A program made the position numbers and the translations under genes. A model generated the notes under the pieces. The model did not search any database and was not told where the DNA came from. It saw nothing but the letters and a program-made list of their open reading frames with translations. Of a stretch of 48,267 nt of DNA, positions 9,288 through 17,549 are shown piece after piece. The stretch is taken from assembly GCA_945861785.1 (NCBI GenBank), contig CAMAWD010000044.1, positions 1 to 48,267 on the forward strand, written 5' to 3'. How positions within the stretch are numbered: position 1 is the first letter of the stretch; each line of letters starts with the position of its first letter. Origin of the DNA: Rhodoferax sp. OV413. Its GTDB lineage: Bacteria; Pseudomonadota; Gammaproteobacteria; Burkholderiales; Burkholderiaceae_C.

Positions 9288-9675
9288 GAAGATGAATCTG
9301 TCGTTATGCGCACGTTGATGTGCCCACAAAATCTGGTCGTGCGCACAGGGCGCACGAAACCCTTGATTATCGACCGGCGGGCATTGCCGCCTGAAGCGGG
9401 GCGCCCAGACGCGATATGCGGCCAAGTGAACAGCCAATTGCGCGCAAAAACCCAAATAGCAATTGTCAAAATAATCTGAAAAGACCTGACGATGGCTTGG
9501 GGCAACGGTTTAAGGTCTTGCGCAACCCCCACCTGCAAGTTTGCGCTTGGTAGTAACATATGCATGCTCTTAAGAGCTTTTTATACGGCTTTAAATGCTA
9601 TTAAAGAAGACTTTCGAATTGATTCCACTACTGCGTCTGTGCTTCGTCGGATGACGCATTCTTGATGGTGATGGT
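9288..9675. other. Divergent intergenic region between prfC and hipBA-like genes
   Basis: 388 bases with no convincing gene. The half near the hipB-like gene is AT-richer than its surroundings. It holds a perfect 12-bp palindrome, GCTCTTAAGAGC at 9566-9577, about 100 bases before that gene and followed by a T-run (CTTTTTATA). HipB-type regulators bind palindromes in their own promoters, so this is a reasonable operator candidate, but no well-spaced -35/-10 pair is obvious to me. Confidence 0.4.
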
Positions 9676-10020
9676 ATGACCGCCCGTAACAAGTTATCGA
9701 TTGCACCCCCCTACGCTGTCGAGCAGTCGCTCAAACGGCTGGGCGCAGATCTGCGTACCGCCCGACTGCGCCGCAATCTGACCATCGAGGACATGGCGCA
9801 AAAGATTGGCACTGGCGTGCGCGCCGTCACTGATGCAGAAAAAGGCAAACCTGCCACCAGCGCCGCCGTGTATACCGCCATGCTGTGGGTGCTAGGGCTG
9901 CTATATCAAATCGACGATGTGGCCTTGCCGGAGAAAGACGAAGAAGGGCAAACCCTGGCCCTCGGGCGCGAGCGCGCGCGCGCGCGCAAGGTCAAGACGG
10001 CGGTAGACAATGACTTTTGA
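9676..10020 (+). CDS. HipB-like XRE-family antitoxin/repressor
   Basis: A 114-residue DNA-binding protein with a helix-turn-helix of the Cro/XRE type at about 18-72 (LKRLGADLRTARLRRNLTIE then DMAQKIGTGVRAVTDAEKGK). The C-terminal tail is charged (RERARARKVKTAVDNDF). It overlaps the HipA-like kinase gene by 11 bases and should be the antitoxin and autorepressor of that pair. The Arg-Ala-rich tail is encoded by an 8-fold GC dinucleotide run at 9972-9987. The partner gene supports the assignment more strongly than the HTH sequence alone. Confidence 0.85.
   Translation: MTARNKLSIAPPYAVEQSLKRLGADLRTARLRRNLTIEDMAQKIGTGVRAVTDAEKGKPATSAAVYTAMLWVLGLLYQIDDVALPEKDEEGQTLALGRERARARKVKTAVDNDF
9972..9987. 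repeat. (GC)8 dinucleotide run inside the hipB-like gene
   Basis: Sixteen bases of perfect GC alternation lie just before the overlap of the hipB-like and hipA-like genes. A slip of one 2-bp unit would frameshift the antitoxin tail and change where its translation stops relative to the kinase start. Confidence 0.9.
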
Positions 10021-11287
10021 GCCCTCGTCCTACTGCTACGTTTACATCACGTTGCCGGGTCAGATTGCGCCGGTCGCAGCGGCGCGCTTCACGCCGACAA
10101 TTGACCGCAGGGGCGTCCCCGTCGGACAGTTGGTCTATGGGCGCTCGTACCTTGAACGCCCGGGTGCCGTACCAATTGATCCCGTGGAGCTAAAGCTTTC
10201 GTCGCGGGTCTACACCACCACCGCCCTAAAAGGAATTTTCGGGGCGCTCCGCGATGCCAGCCCCGATTACTGGGGCCGCCGCGTGATCCAGCGCCATATC
10301 GGGCTGGCCCAACCCAGCGAACTTGATTACCTGCTCCATTCTCCGGACGACAGGGCCGGTGCACTCGGATTTGGGCGCAACCCTTTGCCGCCTGCACCCA
10401 AGCGGCTGTTCAACCAGACTCTCCATCTGGCCAACGTACAGGCAATAGCCGACGCCATCATCGCGGACGAGGACCACCCCGCAGATGCGGCCTGCGAACA
10501 AGTCGAGAACCTTCTGCTGATTGGTACTTCCATGGGCGGCGCCAGACCCAAAGCAGTGGTGGAAGATGACGACGGCTTGTGGATCGCCAAGTTCAACCGC
10601 CCCGACGACATTTGGAGCAATGCCCGTGTCGAACACGCCATGTTGCTGCTGGCGCGGGCCTGTGGCTTGAGCACGGCACAAAGCCGCGTTGTCGATGTCG
10701 CCGGCCGCGATGTTCTACTCGTCAAACGTTTTGACCGCGAACGCACTGCCCATGGTTACCAGCGGGCGCGCATGATCAGCGCCTTGACGTTGCTGCGTGC
10801 CGAGGACACCCACCAGTCACGCGACAAGTGGTCCTATGTTCTGCTGGCCGAAGAACTGCGGCGCGTGTCTGCGGAGGCAACGCAAGACGCGCAGGAATTG
10901 TTTCGTCGGATGTGCTTCAACGCCCTGATTTCCAACATCGACGATCACCCGCGCAATCATGCGCTGATTGCCAGGGATCGGGACTGGAGGCTGTCCCCTG
11001 CCTATGACCTGACGCCGGCCGTACCCGTCAGTCAGGATCGGCGGGATCTTGCAATGGAATGTGGCAACGCTGGCAGATTCGCGAACGCACGAAATCTGCT
11101 ATCGCAAAGCGCCCGGTTTTTGCTTGAACAAGGCGACGCGATCGCCATCATCGATGCCATGGAGGAACAGGTGCGCGGTGCCTGGTATGCCACGGCGCGA
11201 GCAGCAGGCGTATCTGAGCGGGACTGCGAACACATCGCAAGGGCGTTTGTGTATCCCGGGTTCCGTCAGGACCAGGCCGGGCGGTGA
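10010..11287 (+). CDS. HipA-like serine/threonine kinase toxin
   Basis: A 425-residue HipA-family kinase, likely the toxin of a type II toxin-antitoxin module. The N-subdomain carries a HipA-typical ALRDASPDYWGR motif. The nucleotide-binding loop is GTSMGGARPK with the ATP-contacting Lys at 181. The catalytic loop is NIDDHPRNH (D311, N316) and the metal-binding Asp is in SPAYDLTP (D333), aligning with D309/N314/D332 of E. coli HipA. All kinase residues are intact, so it should be active. E. coli HipA phosphorylates glutamyl-tRNA synthetase; the target here is unknown. The ATG lies inside the hipB-like gene, which implies translational coupling. Confidence 0.9.
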   Translation: MTFEPSSYCYVYITLPGQIAPVAAARFTPTIDRRGVPVGQLVYGRSYLERPGAVPIDPVELKLSSRVYTTTALKGIFGALRDASPDYWGRRVIQRHIGLAQPSELDYLLHSPDDRAGALGFGRNPLPPAPKRLFNQTLHLANVQAIADAIIADEDHPADAACEQVENLLLIGTSMGGARPKAVVEDDDGLWIAKFNRPDDIWSNARVEHAMLLLARACGLSTAQSRVVDVAGRDVLLVKRFDRERTAHGYQRARMISALTLLRAEDTHQSRDKWSYVLLAEELRRVSAEATQDAQELFRRMCFNALISNIDDHPRNHALIARDRDWRLSPAYDLTPAVPVSQDRRDLAMECGNAGRFANARNLLSQSARFLLEQGDAIAIIDAMEEQVRGAWYATARAAGVSERDCEHIARAFVYPGFRQDQAGR

Positions 11288-11333
11288 CGGCAAACCGCAC
11301 CCAACACGATTCCGGCATCGACCCATGAATCTA

Positions 11334-11363
11334 TGGACAACCCAAATCCGGAAAAGGTAGAAT
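11334..11363 (+). promoter_or_regulatory. Sigma-70-like promoter for the ahcY operon
   Basis: The -35 box is TGGACA (11334-11339) and the -10 box is TAGAAT (11358-11363), with an 18-base spacer and one mismatch to consensus in each box. The expected start near 11370 coincides with the first base of the riboswitch, which supports the call. Confidence 0.6.
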
Positions 11364-11370
11364 CTGTGCC

Positions 11371-11465
11371 TTCCGAGGAGCGTTGCAGTTCACATTGTGT
11401 GAACGAGGCTCGGACAGCATGGTTTTTCGGCACGGCCGAAGCCACTGCACCAACGGCGCTCACCC
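11371..11465 (+). promoter_or_regulatory. S-adenosylhomocysteine (SAH) riboswitch
   Basis: An RNA aptamer in the leader of ahcY that senses SAH and turns the operon on when SAH accumulates. The pairings seen match the SAH riboswitch fold. P1 pairs TCCGAG 11372-11377 with CTCGGA 11409-11414. The inner hairpin pairs GTTCAC 11388-11393 with GTGAAC 11399-11404. The long-range pairing joins GAGCG 11378-11382 and CGCTC 11457-11461. The core GAGGAGCGTTGCA and the downstream ACGGCGCTCACCC are family-typical. A further hairpin, TTCGGC/GCCGAA (11426-11440), sits in the connecting segment. Its place upstream of ahcY is the classical one. Confidence 0.93.
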
Positions 11466-11504
11466 ACTGGTCTGTGTGGTGAGCCCTCTCATAAGAGTTC
11501 GCAG

Positions 11505-11542
11505 CACTTCCAGTGGAATGCCACCATTCAACTTCTGGAGTG
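11505..11542 (+). promoter_or_regulatory. Possible anti-Shine-Dalgarno expression platform
   Basis: CACTTCCAG (11505-11513) is complementary, apart from one bulged T, to CTGGAGTG (11535-11542), which contains the ahcY ribosome site GGAG. An inner GTGG/CCAC stem (11513-11516 with 11521-11524) would close the loop. This could hide the ribosome site when SAH is absent. It is an inference from base complementarity only. Confidence 0.4.
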
Positions 11543-11546
11543 AACC

Positions 11547-12995
11547 ATGAGCGCCGTCCTGACACCTATCAAGAACCAAGACTATGAAATCGCCGACCTG
11601 AGCCTGGCCCCCTGGGGCCGCAAGGAACTGGCGATCGCCGAGACCGAAATGCCGGGCCTGATGGCCATTCGGCAGGAATTTGCCAAGTTGCAGCCGCTCA
11701 AGGGCGCTCGCATCACCGGCTCGCTGCACATGACTATCCAGACCGGCGTGCTGGTCGAGACGCTGCAGGCACTGGGCGCACAAGTGCGTTGGGCCTCGTG
11801 CAATATCTTCTCCACGCAAGACCACGCCGCCGCCGCGCTGGTGGCAGCCGGCACCCCGGTGTTCGCCTACAATGGCGAGAACCTGGTCGACTACTGGGAT
11901 TACACCCACCGCATCTTCGAATTTGGCGCCAAAGGCTCCAAGACCGAAGGCCCCAACATGATCCTGGACGACGGTGGCGACGCAACCCTGCTGATGCACC
12001 TGGGCTCCCGGGCCGAGAAAGACCTGAAGGTCATCTCCAAGCCAGGCAGCGAAGAAGAGGTCTGCCTTTTTAATTCCATCAAGGCCAAGCTCAAGCAGGA
12101 CGCAACCTGGTACAGCCGCCGCCTGAAACACATCATCGGCGTGACCGAAGAAACCACCACCGGCGTGCACCGCCTGGCCGAGATGTCCGCCAAAGGCACG
12201 CTGCACCTGCGCGCGATCAATGTCAACGATTCCGTCACCAAGTCCAAGTTCGACAACCTGTACGGCTGCCGCGAATCGCTGGTTGACGCCATCAAGCGCG
12301 CCACCGACGTGATGATCGCCGGCAAGGTCGCCGTGGTGGCCGGTTATGGCGACGTGGGCAAGGGTTCTGCCCAGGCCCTGCGTGCCCTGAGCGCCCAGGT
12401 CTGGGTGACCGAGATCGACCCCATCAACGCCTTGCAGGCCGCGATGGAAGGTTACAAGGTCGTGACGATGGAATACGCCGCCGACAAGGCCGACATCTTC
12501 GTGTCAGCCACCGGCAACAAGAACGTCATCACCTACAAACACATGGCGGCCATGAAAGACCAGGCCATCGTCTGCAACATCGGCCATTTCGACAACGAAA
12601 TCGACGTTGCATCCCTGGCCAAGTGCAAGTGGGAAGAGATCAAACCGCAGGTGGACCACGTGATCTTTCCGGCCAAGGGCAAGACGCCGTCCAAACGCAT
12701 CATCCTGCTGGCCAAGGGCCGCCTGGTGAACCTGGGCTGCGGCACCGGCCACCCGAGCTTCGTGATGTCGTCGAGTTTCGCCAACCAGACCATCGCCCAG
12801 ATCGAACTCTTCACCAAGCCCAAGGAATACAAGGTCGGCAAGGTCTATGTGTTGCCCAAGCACCTGGACGAAAAGGTCGCCCGCCTGCACCTCAAGAAGG
12901 TCGGCGCCATGCTGACCGAGCTGTCGGACGAGCAGGCCGCCTACATCGGCGTGTCCAAGGCCGGCCCGTACAAGGTCGACACCTACCGTTATTGA
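11547..12995 (+). CDS. ahcY: Adenosylhomocysteinase (S-adenosylhomocysteine hydrolase)
   Basis: A 482-residue NAD-dependent enzyme that splits S-adenosylhomocysteine into adenosine and homocysteine, removing the product inhibitor of methyltransferases. Typical segments are [20 protein letters not shown], then [15 protein letters not shown], the catalytic [10 protein letters not shown], and the NAD-binding [16 protein letters not shown]. The C-terminus KADHYRY of the family is seen here as KVDTYRY. GGAG precedes the ATG by 6 bases. It is the first gene of an operon with tlyA and metF behind a SAH riboswitch, so it is expected to be induced by its own substrate. Confidence 0.98.
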   Translation: MSAVLTPIKNQDYEIADLSLAPWGRKELAIAETEMPGLMAIRQEFAKLQPLKGARITGSLHMTIQTGVLVETLQALGAQVRWASCNIFSTQDHAAAALVAAGTPVFAYNGENLVDYWDYTHRIFEFGAKGSKTEGPNMILDDGGDATLLMHLGSRAEKDLKVISKPGSEEEVCLFNSIKAKLKQDATWYSRRLKHIIGVTEETTTGVHRLAEMSAKGTLHLRAINVNDSVTKSKFDNLYGCRESLVDAIKRATDVMIAGKVAVVAGYGDVGKGSAQALRALSAQVWVTEIDPINALQAAMEGYKVVTMEYAADKADIFVSATGNKNVITYKHMAAMKDQAIVCNIGHFDNEIDVASLAKCKWEEIKPQVDHVIFPAKGKTPSKRIILLAKGRLVNLGCGTGHPSFVMSSSFANQTIAQIELFTKPKEYKVGKVYVLPKHLDEKVARLHLKKVGAMLTELSDEQAAYIGVSKAGPYKVDTYRY

Positions 12996-13028
12996 GTCCG
13001 TGGCGCGCCGCACGGCGCGTGCTGGAAC

Positions 13029-13823
13029 ATGATGCGCATCGATCAATTGCTGGTCCAGCGTGGGTTGGCGAGCACCCGCTCGCAGGCCCAGCGTCTGATT
13101 GGGTCCGGCGTCCAATGCCGTACCGATGGCGCGTGGAAACGCGTCGTCAAGAACGGCGACCTGGTGTCGCCCGACTGCGAAATCGAGCTGCTGGACAACT
13201 CCGAGGCGCGTTTCGTCTCACGCGGCGGCCTCAAGCTGGAGGGCGCTCTGGTACACGTAGAGTTGGCCGTGGCGGGCCTGGTCTGCCTCGATCTGGGGCA
13301 GTCTACCGGCGGCTTCACCGATTGCCTGCTGCAGCGCGGCGCCGCACACGTGGTGGGTGTGGATGTCGGGTTTGGCCAGTTGCACGAGCAGTTGCGCCAG
13401 GACCGCCGCGTCACTTGCGTGGAGCGGGTGAACGCGCGGCAGTTGTCGAACGACGACCTGCCTGCCGTTGACACCGCCGCGGGCCCGTTCGATGGGTCAC
13501 AGTGGCGCTTCGACCTGGTCGTTGGCGACCTGTCCTTCATATCGCAGACGCTGGTGCTTCCTGCCGCCGTGCCATTCCTCAAGCCCACGGGCGCGTTGCT
13601 CATGCTGGTGAAGCCGCAGTTTGAATTGCAGCCGGGCCAGGTCGGCAAGGGCGGCATCGTCACCGATTCTGCGATGTTCGCAGTGGTCGAAAAGCGCATC
13701 CGCGCCGCCCATGCCAAATTGGGTCTGCGGGTGCAGGCCTATTTCCCGTCATCGATTGCGGGTGGTGACGGCAACCGCGAGTTTTTTGTCTGTTCGATTC
13801 GTCAACCGGAGGTCACGCCATGA
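13029..13823 (+). CDS. tlyA: TlyA-family rRNA methyltransferase (S4 domain + FtsJ-like)
   Basis: A 264-residue protein with an N-terminal S4 RNA-binding domain (about 2-62, MRIDQLLVQRGLASTRSQAQ) joined by SRGGLKLEGAL to a Rossmann SAM-dependent methyltransferase domain (CLDLGQSTGGFTDCLLQ; later VVGDLSFIS and LVKPQFE). Family members 2'-O-methylate cytidines in rRNA, and the old name is hemolysin A. The gene starts 33 bases after ahcY and its end overlaps metF by 4 bases, so it is within the SAH-controlled operon. A SAM-consuming enzyme beside SAH hydrolase fits. The exact rRNA target in this organism is not shown by the sequence. Confidence 0.9.
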   Translation: MMRIDQLLVQRGLASTRSQAQRLIGSGVQCRTDGAWKRVVKNGDLVSPDCEIELLDNSEARFVSRGGLKLEGALVHVELAVAGLVCLDLGQSTGGFTDCLLQRGAAHVVGVDVGFGQLHEQLRQDRRVTCVERVNARQLSNDDLPAVDTAAGPFDGSQWRFDLVVGDLSFISQTLVLPAAVPFLKPTGALLMLVKPQFELQPGQVGKGGIVTDSAMFAVVEKRIRAAHAKLGLRVQAYFPSSIAGGDGNREFFVCSIRQPEVTP

Positions 13824-14662
13824 CGACGTCTGCCAGTTTTCCTGTGAGCCTGGAGTTTTTCCCGGGTCGGACGGCCGAAGGTGCGGAGAAGATCCGTGCG
13901 GTGCGGCGTGAGTTGTCGGTGCTCAGGCCCGATTTTTGTTCGGTGACCTACGGTGCCGGCGGTTCGACCCAGGAGGGCACCTTCGGCGCTATCACCGAGA
14001 TGCTGGCCGAGGGCCTGGAGGCTGCTCCCCATTTCGCGTGTGTCGGGGCCACCAAGGCCAGTGTGCGGGATCAACTCGGCATCCTCAAGGAAATGGGTGT
14101 CAAGCGCATCGTCGCCCTGCGTGGCGACATGCCCAGCCCGTATGGCGCCGAGGGCGAGTTCCGCCATGCGTGTGACCTGGTCGAATTCATCCGCGACGAG
14201 ACCGGCGAACACTTCTTGCTGGACGTGGCGGCCTACCCGGAAACCCACCCCCGCGCCCGCAGCCCGGAACACGACCTGCATGCCTTTGCCATGAAGGTCA
14301 AGAGCGGGGCCAACTCGGCCATCACCCAGTATTTCTACAACCCGGACGCGTACTTCCGCTTTGTCGACGACGCACGGCGCATGGGCGTGAACGTGCCGGT
14401 GCTCCCGGGCATCATGCCCATCACCAATGCCACCCAGTTGATGCGGTTCTCCGACATGTGCGGGGCCGAGATCCCGCGCTGGATCCGGCTGCGCTTGCTG
14501 GCCTACAAGGAAGACATTGCGTCGATCCGTGCATTCGGGCTCGATGTGGTCACCGCCATGTGCGAGAAGCTGCGCGCGGGTGGCGCACCGGCGCTGCATT
14601 TCTACACCATGAACCAGAGCGGGCCGGCGCTGGAGATTTGCCGGCGGCTGGGGCTGCAATAA
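13820..14662 (+). CDS. metF: Methylenetetrahydrofolate reductase
   Basis: A 280-residue FAD-dependent TIM-barrel enzyme that reduces 5,10-methylene-THF to 5-methyl-THF, the methyl donor for methionine synthesis. Family segments are [27 protein letters not shown], the LRGDMPS loop and the FAD/folate-binding region [11 protein letters not shown] with [12 protein letters not shown]. Length and ends are normal. It is translationally coupled to tlyA (ATGA). With ahcY it links the two ends of the activated methyl cycle under one SAH-responsive leader. Confidence 0.97.
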   Translation: MTTSASFPVSLEFFPGRTAEGAEKIRAVRRELSVLRPDFCSVTYGAGGSTQEGTFGAITEMLAEGLEAAPHFACVGATKASVRDQLGILKEMGVKRIVALRGDMPSPYGAEGEFRHACDLVEFIRDETGEHFLLDVAAYPETHPRARSPEHDLHAFAMKVKSGANSAITQYFYNPDAYFRFVDDARRMGVNVPVLPGIMPITNATQLMRFSDMCGAEIPRWIRLRLLAYKEDIASIRAFGLDVVTAMCEKLRAGGAPALHFYTMNQSGPALEICRRLGLQ

Positions 14663-14682
14663 TTGCCACTAGACTTGGTGCC

Positions 14683-15690
14683 ATGAAAATTCTTTTGACC
14701 GGTGCGGCGGGTTTTATCGGCATGACCACGTCGTTGCGCCTGCTGGCGCGCGGCGACGAACTGGTGGGCCTGGACAACCTCAACGACTATTACGACGTCA
14801 CGCTCAAGCAGCGCCGGCTTGACCGCATCACGCCCCACAGCAACTTCCGATTCGTCAAGATGGACGTTGCAGACCAGGCCGGCACCGCGAAGTTGTTCGC
14901 AACCGAAAAGTTCGACCGGGTGATCCACCTGGCAGCCCAGGCCGGGGTGCGCTATTCGCTGCAGAACCCGCATGCCTATGTGGACAGCAATCTGGTCGGA
15001 TTCACCAATATCCTCGAGGGTTGCCGCCATGGCGGTGTGCAGCACCTGACCTACGCCTCAAGCTCGAGTGTGTACGGCGGCAACACCAAGATGCCGTTCT
15101 CCGAGCACGACAGTGTGGACCACCCTGTCAGCCTGTATGCAGCCACCAAAAAGGCCAACGAGTTGATGGCGCATACCTACAGCCATCTGTTCGGTTTGCC
15201 GACGACGGGGCTGCGCTTCTTCACGGTCTACGGCCCGTGGGGCCGGCCTGACATGGCGCTGTTCTTGTTCACCAAGGCAATCCTCGAGGGCCGCCCGATC
15301 GACGTGTTCAACTACGGCAACATGCAGCGCGATTTCACCTTTGTGGACGACATCGTCGAAGGCGTGATTCGCGTGATGGACCGTGTTGCAACGGCCGACC
15401 CAGCCTACGACGCCTTGCGGGCAGACCCGGCCACCAGCAGTGCGCCATACCGGGTGTTCAATATTGGCAACAACAATCCGGTGCCTTTGCTGGATTTCAT
15501 CTCCTGTATCGAAGACGCCCTTGGCAAAAAGGCCGAAAAGCGGCTCTTGCCGCTGCAGGATGGCGACGTGCCCGCCACCTACGCCAATACCGACGCCTTG
15601 CGCGACTGGGTCGGGTTTGTGCCCGGAACCAGCATCCAGGACGGCATTGGGCGGTTTGTGGCGTGGTACCGGGATTACTACAAGGCTTGA
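14683..15690 (+). CDS. NAD-dependent epimerase, UDP-glucuronate 4-epimerase type
   Basis: A 335-residue extended short-chain dehydrogenase. The NAD-binding motif is GAAGFIG (8-13 region), followed by the family-typical [33 protein letters not shown] and the catalytic Y152/K156 (YAATKKANE). [11 protein letters not shown] and [15 protein letters not shown] match bacterial UDP-glucuronate/UDP-galacturonate epimerases such as CapI. It would supply UDP-galacturonate for polysaccharide. It follows metF by 20 bases on the same strand, but function links it to the exopolysaccharide genes further right. The frame extends upstream over metF; ATG 14683 gives the correct N-terminus ([10 protein letters not shown]). 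Confidence 0.93.
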   Translation: MKILLTGAAGFIGMTTSLRLLARGDELVGLDNLNDYYDVTLKQRRLDRITPHSNFRFVKMDVADQAGTAKLFATEKFDRVIHLAAQAGVRYSLQNPHAYVDSNLVGFTNILEGCRHGGVQHLTYASSSSVYGGNTKMPFSEHDSVDHPVSLYAATKKANELMAHTYSHLFGLPTTGLRFFTVYGPWGRPDMALFLFTKAILEGRPIDVFNYGNMQRDFTFVDDIVEGVIRVMDRVATADPAYDALRADPATSSAPYRVFNIGNNNPVPLLDFISCIEDALGKKAEKRLLPLQDGDVPATYANTDALRDWVGFVPGTSIQDGIGRFVAWYRDYYKA

Positions 15691-15858
15691 TGCCACCTGC
15701 CGGCCTCGGCATCTCAATGCAATCGATGTTTGGGAGTTTGGCCCCAGGAACCGTGTAATTTGCACATGGGAATGGCAAATTGCACGGATATCAGCAACGA
15801 GCAGGCTGTATCTACTGTATCTAAAATGGCCGTTCACTCAGCCGAGTTGGAGAGTCCC

Positions 15859-16217
15859 ATGAACGCGAACCCGTCTATAGCTGCGCAGGCCGCCGGCCGG
15901 CGACCGCATTCGCTCAAGGAAGTAGCCTCAGTGGGGCCGTGAGCTTGGCGGGGTGGACAGCTTTCTACGGGAATTTTTGGACGAGTTCTATGTTGAACAC
16001 GATGAAACTGCGCGTAGTGCCATGTTGCAGGAGGAGCCGCCCTTAGGAGCCGCCCTTAGGAGCCGATGATCGCGCCAACGCCTACCTTGCTGCCGTCGCT
16101 GAACATCTGGCTTTGCGCAACCATCTGCTTGTTCCGGGCTGGGCCGGGCACAAAGCCCGATTCTTGAGGCGCCCACTTTTCCGGCCCCGTAGAGATGCGG
16201 TCGGAATCGGGCAATAG
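15859..16217 (+). pseudogene. Broken antitoxin-like/hypothetical gene, partner of the nucleotidyltransferase remnant
   Basis: Three short frames join into one plausible protein. Frame 1 reads MNANPSIAAQAAGRRPHSLK onward to a premature TGA at 15940. Dropping one G from the run at 15933-15936 restores VGRELGGVDSFLREFLDEFY. That frame then breaks at a 13-bp tandem duplication (16033-16058); removing one copy leads on to ADDRANAYLAAVAEHLALRN and GWAGHKARFLRR, ending in TAG at 16215. I do not know a named family, but it sits directly before a DUF6036 nucleotidyltransferase head, a pairing typical of toxin-antitoxin-like modules. It has two independent disabling changes, so it should be inactive. 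Confidence 0.7.
16033..16065 (+). repeat. 13-bp tandem duplication causing a frameshift
   Basis: GGAGCCGCCCTTA occurs at 16033-16045 and again at 16046-16058, followed by a 7-base partial copy. Removing one unit restores the reading frame of the surrounding pseudogene, so the duplication is probably the disabling event. Confidence 0.9.
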
Positions 16218-16245
16218 TCGGTTCGAGAGAGCGCGTTTCATCGTG

Positions 16246-16669
16246 ATGCTCCATAAAGAAGAAGACATCCAGCGGGGGCTGCGAAAGATTGATGCCCTGG
16301 CAAAAGAAGCGGGTGTCGTTGTTGACCTGTCGATCTATGGCGGTGCAGCGTTGGCCCTTACGTTCGACACACGACGCGTGACCCGTGATGTCGACATTTT
16401 GTGTGACCTCATGTTGGTGCGCCGTTTGCCGGCCTGGCATGGCAACATCGGCAAAAGGCTGGTCCGCGCTCCCAAAGTGGTTGTGCGCGACAGCGGCATT
16501 CACCACGCCTTGCTGGAGCTCGAGAGCCTGGAGGTCGTACTCGGCCACCCCGTAGCTGGCGCAAGCTGGGAAGGTTTTGTCATAGAACAGATTCTTGCCG
16601 CTGTGCCGCAAGCCGAGGCAAGCTTTTATCGCACTGCGCATGGGGCCGAAGCTGATCTTGTCTTGCATC
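16246..16669 (+). pseudogene. Chimeric remnant: DUF6036 nucleotidyltransferase head + DUF4143 ATPase tail
   Basis: The frame starts at ATG 16246 with MLHKEEDIQRGLRKIDALAK and the nucleotidyltransferase-like core IYGGAALALTF...RDVD, as in DUF6036 proteins. After about 16395-16402 the text switches to LMLVRRLPAWHGNIGKRLVR, VVVRDSGIHHALL and GASWEGFVIEQIL. These belong to the C-terminal DUF4143 part of a AAA-type ATPase that normally has some 300 residues before them. The frame then stays open by chance into a duplicated antisense segment and ends at 16926. Neither half is complete, so I call it a deletion or recombination product, not a working gene. Confidence 0.72.
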
Positions 16670-16670
16670 T

Positions 16671-16749
16671 GCGCAATGGGGGAGCGGCAGACATTGCCCA
16701 TGCAGACCATCAGGATCTTGTGGGATGGGTCGGATCGCGAAAAGAACAT
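16671..16749 (-). pseudogene. 5' fragment of a low-molecular-weight phosphotyrosine phosphatase gene
   Basis: The first 26 codons, from ATG 16749, repeat the intact phosphatase gene at 22947-23444 almost exactly (MFFSRSDPSHKILMVCMGNV then CRSPIAQ). The sequence then leaves the family at the repeat border. The active-site loop is present but everything downstream is missing. Confidence 0.88.
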
Positions 16750-16937
16750 GCTGTTGCTGGGCGGAGTGACATGGCGCCCGCATGTCAGTTTGAGAGTGGC
16801 GCGTCAGCCTTGGCGCTGTACCCATACCACCGGTGGAACGCAATTCAAGGTTGCTTGTCCAATTCTGCCTGCATGGTCGACGCCAAACGGGCAAATAGCT
16901 TGAGTTTTTTCTGGGTGTCATGGTAACGCTCGGCGAT
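16671..16937. repeat. 267-bp direct repeat, copy A
   Basis: It aligns without gaps to 23366-23632 in the same orientation; I count 11 mismatches in 267 positions (about 96% identity). It contains the start of the phosphatase gene, the short intergenic space and the last codons of the cyclic-nucleotide-binding protein. Both left borders contain the hexamer CTGCGC, suggesting a microhomology junction. Confidence 0.95.
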
Positions 16938-17549
16938 AACATGGAGTCAGCAATGCCCTGGTTCGCATGGGTCAACAATTCGTTGCCAGCTGCTGTGTTC
17001 GCGGTTAAGCTAGCTTCGCCAGTGACCGTTTTAAGCTTGGATTGACGGGATATTCTCGCTCCAGATTGCGCCTGAGAATTCAAGTTTCTGCGGAGCTTTT
17101 GAGGTGGTTCGTGAATTCAATATCAAGCTTGGCCGGACGGAATGCAAGCGTTTGTCGATGGTTGATTTCCGTGGGTATTGAGAGCGTTTTACGAAATTGC
17201 GATGTCATTCAAACCTTTGCAATAATATTATTCCCACTGGGCCGGGATGGTCCGTTTTTAATGGCTGTGCGGGGGTATCAAATGCGTTTCAGTTCTATCG
17301 ACGATACGTAAAAGAAGTCGCAACACATTTGGCACTGACAACGATTCATTTGCCCGGCAATGCGACAAGGCCCAGGGAGTACAAATAATCGGGTTGCAGC
17401 GAAAACAGTGAGACACCAGGGAATTCATTGTCTCTGAAGTTATTGAAATACTGAAACGACATGTCTGATACCAGCCTGATTCGGCATATGCTGAGGCGGG
17501 AACGTATATAAATGCAACTCGCAAACTGAGTTAACGACAGGATTTCAAA
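16938..17549. other. Gene-free stretch upstream of the hybrid histidine kinase
   Basis: 612 bases, clearly AT-richer than the flanks, with no gene I can support. The longest frames (for example 17042-17311) have no recognisable family. An inverted repeat GAGACA/TGTCTC lies at 17410-17434, and an AT-rich TATATAAA at 17505-17512 lies about 40 bases before the kinase start and could be a -10 region, though no matching -35 box is evident. Confidence 0.5.

Noticed and set aside
15690-15730. Terminator after the epimerase (GATGCC/GGCATC inverted repeat)
   Set aside because: The stem is only six pairs, the loop is long and there is no T-run.
16195-16926. A single 243-residue protein gene
   Set aside because: It is a run-on through a nucleotidyltransferase head, an ATPase tail and the antisense strand of a phosphatase copy, so it is not treated as one gene.
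17042-17388. Small ORFs before the histidine kinase
   Set aside because: No recognisable family, no ribosome site, and one of the candidate frames is interrupted by a stop; composition alone is not evidence for a gene.
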